Assembly (NCBI GenBank): GCA_024405255.1 | Contig: JAKSOY010000219.1 | Coordinates: 1 to 7,500 of the forward strand | Origin: Kiritimatiellia bacterium | GTDB taxonomy: Bacteria > Verrucomicrobiota > Kiritimatiellia > RFP12 > UBA1067 | DNA: 7,500 bases | Reading direction: 5' to 3' | Shown: piece after piece, positions 1 to 5,467 of the stretch | Layout of the letters: every line of letters begins with the position of its first letter | How positions within the stretch are numbered: position 1 is the first letter of the stretch | Position numbers and translations under genes: made by a program | The notes under the pieces: generated by a model | Seen by the model: only the letters and a program-made list of their open reading frames with translations | Database searches by the model: none | Told to the model about the DNA's origin: nothing

Positions 1-35
1 AACTGACCAACTGTATCGGCATGTAATTAATGATC

Positions 36-78
36 GAATGTTGGAATGTTCGGATTGGACGTTCTGCCTACGAACATT
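36..78. repeat. Cluster of GAATGTTC-like repeats, candidate operator
   Basis: Two tandem 8-bp copies, GAATGTTG (36-43) and GAATGTTC (44-51), are followed by a looser copy GGACGTTC (57-64). AATGTTCG (45-52) also forms a perfect 8-bp inverted repeat with CGAACATT (71-78), with 18 bases between the arms. The cluster lies just upstream of the TATAAT box at 107-112, where an activator or repressor could bind. No run of T follows, so it does not look like a terminator. Its regulatory role is inferred from position and repetition only; the bound protein is unknown. Confidence 0.35.
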
Positions 79-83
79 TATGG

Positions 84-112
84 TGGCGGAAGAGGTTAAT
101 TTGCGCTATAAT
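84..112 (+). promoter_or_regulatory. Probable sigma-70-type promoter of the oxidoreductase/DUF1080 operon
   Basis: A perfect TATAAT lies at 107-112, about 30 bases before the start codon at 142, which predicts a short leader of roughly 20 bases. At a 17-base spacing the -35 position (84-89) reads TGGCGG, a poor match to TTGACA. A good -10 with a poor -35 would fit a promoter that needs an activator, and the repeat cluster at 36-78 is placed to provide a binding site. This is inference from sequence; no start site is known. Confidence 0.45.
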
Positions 113-130
113 ACTTGATGTAAACTTTCA

Positions 131-136
131 AGGAGG
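131..136 (+). promoter_or_regulatory. Ribosome binding site that fixes the oxidoreductase start
   Basis: AGGAGG is a perfect Shine-Dalgarno core. It stands 5 bases before the ATG at 142 and only 2 bases before the in-frame TTG at 139, so it supports ATG 142 as the real start. Confidence 0.8.
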
Positions 137-141
137 TATTG

Positions 142-1443
142 ATGATTCAACACAAGATTTCACGCCGTTCGTTTCTGACGCAGGCCGCCGGTGCCGTGGC
201 TCTGCCGCTTTTCGTTCCGGCATCCGCGCTCGGACGCGACGGCAAGGTGGCTCCGTCCAATCGTATCGTGATGGGCGCCGTGGGTCTCGGCGGACGCGGC
301 TCGGGCGTGTTGCAGAGCTGGGTGTTGCCGGATCCTGAAGTTCAATTTGTCGCCATCTGCGACGTCTGGAAACCGCGGCGCGAAAACATCAAGCGCATCG
401 TCGACAGCCACTACAACACGAAGGACTGCGCGATGTACATCGACATGAAGGAGATGTTCGCGCGCGGGGACATTGAAGCGATCTACACCGCGACGGGCGA
501 CCGCTGGCACGCGGGCGTCTCGATCACCGCCATGCGTGCGGGCATCGACGTCTACACGGAAAAGCCCGCCTCGATGACGGTGCGCGAAGGCCAGGCCGTC
601 GTTGCAACGGCACGCGCGACGAAGCGCGTCTACCAGGCCGGCATGCAGCGTCTGAGCGAACCGAACTTCGTCGTCTGCAACGAACTTCTGCGCCTTGGAC
701 GTCTCGGCGATGTGAAGACCGTCTATGCCCATCTCGCCCCGGGCGGCAACGTGAACATCCAGCGCAACTGGCTGCCGGAAGAACCCCTTCCGCCGCGCGA
801 CTACATCGACTGGGACGCCTGGATCGGGCCCTGCCCGTGGCGTCCCTATAACCATGCGTATCTGCCTTCGGGCTGGCACCGCGACCACGACCTCTATACA
901 GGCGTGATCGGCGAATGGGGCTCGCATACGTTCGCCCAATGCCATCACGCGATCGGCGCGGAGGACACGTCGCCGGTCCACTACCCGTACATCCCGAAGC
1001 CGATTCCCAACGGCATGCGCCTCCACTTCGCGAACGGCGTGGACATGATCGCCGAGCAGACCGGCTGGCACGGGACCTGCGGCGTGCGCTATGTGGGTAC
1101 GGAAGGCTGGGTCTCGTGCGCCGACGGCTATACGCGGCCCGAGGCGTCGCGTCCGTCCCTGCTGGCCGACTACGACAAGATCCTCGCCGACTACTGCGTG
1201 CGCACGGGCTTCACCGGACAGAACCACATGCGCCAGTTCCTCAACTCGGTGCGTGCCCGCACGAAGACGGTCGCCAACCCGGTCATCATGCACCGTTCGA
1301 TGTCCACCGTGCACTGCGCGAACATCGCCCAATGGCTCGGACGCGACCTCACCTGGGATCCCGTCAAGGAACAGTTCGTCAACGACGTCGAAGCCAACCG
1401 CATGCTCGGCCGCGCGCAGCGCGAAGGCTGGCAGATCATCTAA
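142..1443 (+). CDS. Tat-exported Gfo/Idh/MocA family NAD(P)-dependent oxidoreductase
   Basis: This 433-residue protein belongs to the family that oxidises or reduces sugar hydroxyls with a nicotinamide cofactor. The N-terminus is a twin-arginine signal: SRRSFL at residues 7-12, then a hydrophobic stretch to about residue 30. Family members exported this way fold with cofactor bound before transport. The Rossmann glycine motif GAVGLGGRG is at 45-53, and a WHAG segment at 122-125 leads to the family hallmark EKP at 140-142, whose lysine is usually catalytic. GEWGSH at 257-262 occupies the place of the usual G-x-x-x-D-x-G-x-H motif, with His262 a candidate catalytic residue. ATG 142 is chosen for its AGGAGG; TTG 139 is in frame but too close to it. 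The next gene starts 14 bases later and encodes an exported DUF1080 protein, so the likely role is making 3-keto sugars outside the cytoplasm. The exact substrate cannot be read from sequence. The family call is firm and the pathway is inferred. Confidence 0.93.
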   Translation: MIQHKISRRSFLTQAAGAVALPLFVPASALGRDGKVAPSNRIVMGAVGLGGRGSGVLQSWVLPDPEVQFVAICDVWKPRRENIKRIVDSHYNTKDCAMYIDMKEMFARGDIEAIYTATGDRWHAGVSITAMRAGIDVYTEKPASMTVREGQAVVATARATKRVYQAGMQRLSEPNFVVCNELLRLGRLGDVKTVYAHLAPGGNVNIQRNWLPEEPLPPRDYIDWDAWIGPCPWRPYNHAYLPSGWHRDHDLYTGVIGEWGSHTFAQCHHAIGAEDTSPVHYPYIPKPIPNGMRLHFANGVDMIAEQTGWHGTCGVRYVGTEGWVSCADGYTRPEASRPSLLADYDKILADYCVRTGFTGQNHMRQFLNSVRARTKTVANPVIMHRSMSTVHCANIAQWLGRDLTWDPVKEQFVNDVEANRMLGRAQREGWQII

Positions 1444-1457
1444 GAAAAGGATTTCAA

Positions 1458-3296
1458 ATGAAGAAGCTGATTATTTGTTCGCTCCTCGCCACGGCCTTCA
1501 CGCTCGTCGGTGCGGAACTGAAATTCCCTGCGTTCCGTATGACGGAACCGGAACTTCTGGCCGTGCTGAAGGAGAACAGCCTCAACGACAAGGTGACCGC
1601 CTGCCAGGAACTGTCCCACAAGGGCAGCGAGGCGGCGATTCCGCTGCTCGCCGCCCTTCTGAAGGACGACACGCCGCCCGCGCTCTTCCTTGCCGCGCGC
1701 AGCGCGCTGGAGAACTTCCCGCAGCCGGCCGCCGAAGCCGCGTTGAAGAACGCGCTCGCAACGGTGAAGAACGCGCAGCGCCGCCAGGGACTCGAGGTGT
1801 CGCTCAAGACGCGTACCACGCCTTTCGTGCCGGGCTATGTCGGCGCCGCAAAGGAAATCACCGCGTTCCCGCCGCCGACGCCCGTCCAGAAAGGCGACCT
1901 TTCAACGGTGCCCGCGCTCGTCGAACAAGCGCTCGGTTCCGGTTTCGCGGCCCAGTTCGCCCAGCGTCAGCTCGTCGGATTCCCGAACGCCGGCGTCGTT
2001 GCGAAGATGCTCGAACTCATCAATGGAACAGACGTCAAGCGGGCCAAACTCGCCATCGGCGTCATCGGCCAGCGCCGTGAACGCGCCTGCCTGCCCAAGC
2101 TGCTGGCAGCCGCACGCACGACCCGGCAGGACCCCATCCGCGGCGAAATCTTCAAAGCGTTCGCCACCTTGTGCGGACCTCAGGACGTGCCGACATTGCT
2201 CGCGCTCCTGAAGGAGCAGCCGAACGAAGAACGCCTGAGCGCCGCCCTCGTGCGCATCTGTTCGCGCGAGTTCACGGCCGATTCCGTGCCGATCAATGTG
2301 ATCGAGGCGCTGTACAGTCCGGACCCGCTGCCGCAGGACAACGGCAAAACGCCTTGCGCGAACGTGAAGGTCATGGTCAGCTCGCTCGTCAAGGGCGGCT
2401 CGCGCACCATCATGGCCAGCAACAGACTGGCGGGTCACGGCGGCTTCGCGTACGATCCGGCACCCGGACGCGTGAAGTTCCTCCGACTGAAGTATTCGGT
2501 CGACGGAGGCCCGGTCATTCAAACGGTGACCCGTGAGTCGGAAGAGATCGAACTCGCCGGCGTGGTGCTGCCCGAAACACTCGCAAAGGTACTCGTCGAT
2601 ACGACGCGTACTGCCACCGGTGCCTACCGTGCAACGCTCGTCGAGATGCTCAAGGCGCTTGAAAAGCGTGGACGCGTACCGGGCAGCGACGCGGTTCTGT
2701 TCCGTCCGATCTTCAACGGCAAGGACCTCACAGGCTGGACGCAGAAGGACGGCTACTTCACCGTCAAAGACGGCGTCATCCTCGGTGCCTCGACGCCGGA
2801 ACATCTCTGCAAGCCGAACCACCACCTCGTCTATACGGCGGAAACGCTGACGGACTTCGAACTGCGCGCCGAATTCAAGCTCTCCCGCGGAGCGAACTCG
2901 GGCATCCAGTTGCGGTGCAAGCCGCAGTTCATCGGCGACAACGGCTACCAGGCGGACATGAACGGCGGCGGCGACTTCGTGGGCTTCATCTACCACCCGC
3001 GTCAGCACCTTGTCGGCCAGCGTGGCGCCGATGTTTCAATCGCCGCCGACGGCAAGAAGTCCGTCAAGGTTTTTGCCGACGCCAAGGAGCTGCAGAAGCT
3101 CTACAAGGTCGAGCAGTGGAACGACATCCGCGTCAAGGTGGAAGGCCGCACGATCACCGTGTGGATCAACGGCGTCAAGACGACGTCGATCGTCGATCCG
3201 CGCGAGGAGTTCTTCCCGTCCAAGGGCCACATCGCCCTTCAGCTCCACCAGGGGCCGCCGATGACGGTCGAATACCGCAACCTCCGCATCCGCTGA
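1458..3296 (+). CDS. Exported HEAT-repeat protein with C-terminal DUF1080 (3-keto-disaccharide hydrolase) domain
   Basis: This 612-residue protein starts with a Sec signal peptide (MKK then a hydrophobic core, probable cleavage after LVGA near residue 19). There is no lipobox cysteine, so it is predicted soluble in the periplasm or secreted. Residues about 30-110 and 150-270 are Ala/Leu-rich helical repeats of HEAT type, with segments such as AIPLLAALLKD (60-70) and VPTLLALLKE (244-253). Residues about 280-368 form a separate linker module containing DPAPGRVKFLRLKYSVDG (333-350). Residues about 415-612 are DUF1080 (PF06439): FNGKDLTGW (419-427), GANSGIQLR (478-486), GYQADM (496-501), WNDIRV (554-559) and a final GHIALQLHQGP...VEYRNLRIR. 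Some members of this family cleave 3-keto glycosides made by Gfo/Idh oxidoreductases, which fits the gene 14 bases upstream. An AAAAGG lies 7 bases before ATG 1458. The long extension of this frame upstream overlaps the previous gene and is not used. The HEAT part may bind protein or a surface; that is a guess. Confidence 0.9.
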   Translation: MKKLIICSLLATAFTLVGAELKFPAFRMTEPELLAVLKENSLNDKVTACQELSHKGSEAAIPLLAALLKDDTPPALFLAARSALENFPQPAAEAALKNALATVKNAQRRQGLEVSLKTRTTPFVPGYVGAAKEITAFPPPTPVQKGDLSTVPALVEQALGSGFAAQFAQRQLVGFPNAGVVAKMLELINGTDVKRAKLAIGVIGQRRERACLPKLLAAARTTRQDPIRGEIFKAFATLCGPQDVPTLLALLKEQPNEERLSAALVRICSREFTADSVPINVIEALYSPDPLPQDNGKTPCANVKVMVSSLVKGGSRTIMASNRLAGHGGFAYDPAPGRVKFLRLKYSVDGGPVIQTVTRESEEIELAGVVLPETLAKVLVDTTRTATGAYRATLVEMLKALEKRGRVPGSDAVLFRPIFNGKDLTGWTQKDGYFTVKDGVILGASTPEHLCKPNHHLVYTAETLTDFELRAEFKLSRGANSGIQLRCKPQFIGDNGYQADMNGGGDFVGFIYHPRQHLVGQRGADVSIAADGKKSVKVFADAKELQKLYKVEQWNDIRVKVEGRTITVWINGVKTTSIVDPREEFFPSKGHIALQLHQGPPMTVEYRNLRIR

Positions 3297-3303
3297 GGCA
3301 ACC

Positions 3304-3340
3304 GGTCGGGCGTGTTCGGAAAACGCGCCCGACCAATTTC
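3304..3340 (+). terminator. Intrinsic terminator of the oxidoreductase/DUF1080 operon
   Basis: GGTCGGGCGTGTT (3304-3316) pairs with AACGCGCCCGACC (3322-3334) in a 13-bp stem with one G-U wobble and a 5-base loop. The hairpin begins 7 bases after the stop codon at 3296. The tail AATTTC is only mildly T-rich, so termination may be incomplete. The stem is strong and well placed, and it separates the exported sugar operon from the EIIA gene. Confidence 0.8.
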
Positions 3341-3366
3341 TTCAACCCTTTAGCACTTTCCTTGTC

Positions 3367-4092
3367 GTGAGCTTTCAATTAATGGATCAGAAAAGCGCCG
3401 CTGCGCACCTTCATATGAAGGAGAACGAACTCAAGCACTTTGCCCAGCGGGGCGAGGTGCCGAGCGTGAAGCGTGGCGACAAGTTTTTCTTCGAGCATCG
3501 TGCATTGGACGAATGGGCCCAGCGCCGGTTGATGTCCATCAGCGACAAGGAACTCTCAAGCGAACACCGTCTCGCGATGGAAGAACGCCGCAAGAGCGAC
3601 GGACACGACTTCCACATCGCCGAATTGCTGCGCATTGAGACGATCCAACCGGAACTCAACGCGAAAACGCGAGCCGGCGTGTTGCGCGACATGACGGACT
3701 TTGCCGATTCAACCGGCTTACTCTACGATCCCGAAACCCTTTTCGCGGAACTGAGCGCCCGCGAGGAGGTCGCCTCCACGGCGGCGGGCAATGGCGTGGC
3801 CTTGCTGCATCCGCGCTACCACGACCCCTATCTCTTTCAGGAGACCTTCCTCGCGCTCGGCCGCACGTCGCGTCCCGTTTTCTTCGGCGCGCAAGACGGC
3901 ACGGGTACGGACCTCTTTTTCCTCGTCTGCTGTACCGACCATACGCTGCACCTGCACATCCTCGCGCGTCTCTGCCTGCTCGTACACGGAACGACGCTGC
4001 TTGACGAACTGCGTCAGGCGCCCGACGCCGAAGCCATGCACGCCGCGCTGAAGAGAGCCGAGGACGAATTTTTCGAACATCATTCGAGATAG
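3367..4092 (+). CDS. HTH-domain EIIA(Ntr)-like PTS protein, probable regulator
   Basis: The protein has 241 residues from GTG 3367, or 236 from the in-frame ATG 3382. Neither start has a clear Shine-Dalgarno, so the exact start is uncertain. Residues about 7-55 form an excisionase/MerR-like winged helix-turn-helix: KSAAAHLHMKENELKHFAQ, then RGEVPSVKRGDKFFF and a DEWAQRR end. Residues about 86-240 form a PTS EIIA type-2 (PtsN/fructose) domain. Its phospho-acceptor is probably His148 in GVALLHPR, with a conserved HLHILARL helix at 194-201. The family normally has Pro before this histidine; here it is Leu147. No EIIB or EIIC transport domain is seen, so this looks like a phosphorylation-responsive regulator rather than a sugar importer. 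Chlamydiae also encode an EIIA protein with an HTH domain, which fits a PVC origin. It follows a terminator and probably has its own promoter, though I see no convincing one. Its targets are unknown. Confidence 0.85.
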   Translation: MSFQLMDQKSAAAHLHMKENELKHFAQRGEVPSVKRGDKFFFEHRALDEWAQRRLMSISDKELSSEHRLAMEERRKSDGHDFHIAELLRIETIQPELNAKTRAGVLRDMTDFADSTGLLYDPETLFAELSAREEVASTAAGNGVALLHPRYHDPYLFQETFLALGRTSRPVFFGAQDGTGTDLFFLVCCTDHTLHLHILARLCLLVHGTTLLDELRQAPDAEAMHAALKRAEDEFFEHHSR

Positions 4093-4135
4093 GTTTTAGG
4101 TCCTCGTGCGTCAGATACTCCCACCCCCTAAAACC
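4092..4135. repeat. Inverted repeat in the convergent intergenic gap
   Basis: GGTTTTAGG (4092-4100) and CCTAAAACC (4127-4135) form a perfect 9-bp inverted repeat around a 26-base spacer. It starts on the last base of the EIIA stop codon. The stem is AT-rich with a long loop and no T tract on either side, so it is at best a weak terminator. It could be a protein-binding site, a short RNA structure or the remnant of a small repeat element. It sits next to the heptamer array at 4143-4184, with which it shares the general style of short AT runs punctuated by CC or GG. Confidence 0.5.
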
Positions 4136-4142
4136 CTTGAGC

Positions 4143-4184
4143 ATTAACCTTTAATCTTTAACCTTTAACTTTTAACCTTTAATC
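4143..4184. repeat. Tandem heptamer array, six units of consensus TTTAACC
   Basis: Six 7-bp units follow one another without gaps: ATTAACC, TTTAATC, TTTAACC, TTTAACT, TTTAACC, TTTAATC. Apart from the first base of unit 1, differences occur only at the last two positions and are all C/T changes. Units 1, 3 and 5 end in CC, while 2, 4 and 6 end in TC or CT, so the array can also be read as three 14-bp units. It fills most of the gap between the convergent EIIA and Maf genes, and its last base is part of the Maf stop codon. Its composition differs sharply from the GC-rich genes on both sides. Its function is unknown. Confidence 0.85.
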
Positions 4185-4717
4185 TAAATGGCCTGAAACT
4201 GCCTCAGGGGTTCCACGGGTAAACCGACGATGTTCTCGTATGAACCGGTGTAGCCTTCAACCAGAAGGTCGCCGTGTTCGTTGATGTCATAGGCTCCGGC
4301 GCGGTCCAGTGGATGGACAAGGGCGATGTAGGTTTCGATCTCGGCTTCCGTCAACGCGCGGAAAGTCACATCGGAACGCACGCACGCGGTTTGAATCCCC
4401 TTCGCATCACCATACGCGACCCCGGTAAAGACCTGGTGCGTACGACCTGAAAAGGTACGCAGGAATTCTTTCGCCTCAGCCTCGTCCTTCGGCTTGCCGT
4501 AGATGCGGCCTTCGCACCACACGATCGTATCCGCCGCCAAGGCGGGACGCTGCGCGCAGGCGGCGAGCTTGCGACGCGCGTTCTCTATTACGGTCCCTTC
4601 CGGATCGTGAGGGAACGCGACCTCGGGGGCATCCGTCTTCACGACCTCGAACGGCACGCCGAGGTCAGCGAGAATGCGGGCGCGTCGCGGCGACTGCGAG
4701 GCAAGCGTCAACGGCAT
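4184..4717 (-). CDS. maf: Maf family nucleoside triphosphate pyrophosphatase
   Basis: This protein has 177 residues, a normal Maf length. Maf proteins hydrolyse (often modified) nucleoside triphosphates to monophosphate and pyrophosphate in the cytoplasm, cleaning the nucleotide pool; overproduction in Bacillus blocks septum formation. The family motifs are all present: ASQSPRR at 6-12, ENARRK at 45-50, AADT at 61-64 with Asp63 as probable catalytic base, GKP at 74-76, SGRTHQV at 90-96, DRAGAY at 138-143 and GSYENIVGLP at 158-167. The substrate subgroup (dTTP/UTP or m7GTP type) is not decided here. The start at 4717 is chosen because it begins directly at the conserved MPLTLASQSPRR and has AAGGAG 7 bases upstream; the longer in-frame start at 4753 adds 12 unlikely residues. 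The first 53 bases overlap the end of the hydrolase gene, so it is probably the last gene of the transketolase operon. Confidence 0.95.
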   Translation of the reverse strand: MPLTLASQSPRRARILADLGVPFEVVKTDAPEVAFPHDPEGTVIENARRKLAACAQRPALAADTIVWCEGRIYGKPKDEAEAKEFLRTFSGRTHQVFTGVAYGDAKGIQTACVRSDVTFRALTEAEIETYIALVHPLDRAGAYDINEHGDLLVEGYTGSYENIVGLPVEPLRQFQAI

Positions 4718-5462
4718 GATCGATCTCCTTGGGAATTCGGATCGGCAACGCATGTTCCGATCCAGACACGAACACGAGCTGCGCGTGCGGAAACACCGTC
4801 TTCAAATAGGACGCGTTTTCCGGTCGCACGATGCCATCGTGTTCGCTTTGGAAAATGTAAACAGGAAACGAGGGGTCTGTCCCCTCGGGGAAGGCTCGCG
4901 CCAAGTCGGCGCGCAGATCGGTGTCGAGCAAATAGCGGAGTCCTCGCTCAAGGTTCTCGGTGGTGTCCATCTGATAGGGATTGGGACATCCCTCCGGCAC
5001 GCCGAAGAAACCGGCGCCCTGCGTGAGTTCGAGTCCCTTGCGAAGCGCCTCAAGACGACGCGCATTCATCCCGCGCCAGGCCGTCTCCTGTTCCTCCATC
5101 ATCCGCGGCGTCGCCGCGAGCAGGACGAGTCCCGCAAGGCGCGCGCGATACCGACACGCCAAGTTCAACGCCGAACTTCCACCCATCGACCATCCGACGA
5201 GAATGAGCGGACGATGCGGATCGAGCGAATCGATGAATGCCTGAGGGGCACCGTCCAGCTGCTCGAGGTAGGAGAAAAGACGCAGCGAATCCGCGTGGCG
5301 CGTCTTGAACGAACAGAGATCCCACGCCTGAGGCGACGAGGCCCATCCATTCAGAACGAGAATCGCGGGAACAGTCGCACGCGCTTTTGCAAGCGCGCGC
5401 AACCGACTTTGGAGCGCGGCGATTTCGCGGTCGCGCCCCCGTTCATAGTCACCGTCGGCCAT
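4665..5462 (-). CDS. Alpha/beta-fold hydrolase, BioH-like
   Basis: This 265-residue cytoplasmic protein shows the full alpha/beta hydrolase catalytic set. LNGWASSPQAWD at 37-48 gives the oxyanion-hole region, GWSMGG at 90-95 has nucleophile Ser92, SEHDGIV at 206-212 has acid Asp209, and SGSEHALPI at 233-241 has His237. The 28-residue gap from Asp to His and a lid segment WRGMNARRLEALRKGL (129-144) resemble the pimeloyl-ACP methyl ester esterase BioH of biotin synthesis. No other biotin gene is in the window, so the substrate remains a guess and I give no gene symbol. Residues 1-30 are an extra charged helical stretch with no signal peptide. The ATG at 5462 is 5 bases after the transketolase stop and has no good Shine-Dalgarno, so translation probably depends on coupling. 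The 3' end overlaps maf by 53 bases. Confidence 0.85.
   Translation of the reverse strand: MADGDYERGRDREIAALQSRLRALAKARATVPAILVLNGWASSPQAWDLCSFKTRHADSLRLFSYLEQLDGAPQAFIDSLDPHRPLILVGWSMGGSSALNLACRYRARLAGLVLLAATPRMMEEQETAWRGMNARRLEALRKGLELTQGAGFFGVPEGCPNPYQMDTTENLERGLRYLLDTDLRADLARAFPEGTDPSFPVYIFQSEHDGIVRPENASYLKTVFPHAQLVFVSGSEHALPIRIPKEIDHAVDACLAVAATRPHSR
4725..4730 (-). promoter_or_regulatory. Ribosome binding site that fixes the Maf start
   Basis: On the minus strand this reads AAGGAG, 7 bases before the ATG at 4717. It lies inside the coding sequence of the upstream hydrolase gene. It is the main reason to reject the longer Maf start at 4753. Confidence 0.8.
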
Positions 5463-5467
5463 GGGAC

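Noticed and set aside
45..78. Hairpin at 45-78 as a terminator of a gene to the left
   Set aside because: The stem is only 8 bp with an 18-base loop and no T tract follows. Position upstream of a promoter favours a binding site.
160..1332. Long minus-strand open frame (390 codons) opposite the oxidoreductase gene
   Set aside because: Its translation is Arg/Val/His-rich with no recognisable motif, and the plus strand there encodes a complete, motif-bearing protein. High GC content makes such mirror frames common.
915..1457. Upstream extension of the DUF1080 reading frame
   Set aside because: It runs through the oxidoreductase gene in another frame. The ATG at 1458 has a Shine-Dalgarno and starts a clear signal peptide.
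1902..3008. Long minus-strand open frame (368 codons) opposite the HEAT/DUF1080 gene
   Set aside because: It has low-complexity, Arg-rich composition and no family motif, and it is fully covered by a convincing gene on the other strand.
4105..4140. G-quadruplex on the minus strand
   Set aside because: Only three runs of three or more G are present (GGG, GGGGG, GGG), so a standard four-run three-tier quadruplex is not supported.
4143..4184. CRISPR array
   Set aside because: Units are 7 bp and contiguous with no spacers, and no cas gene is nearby.
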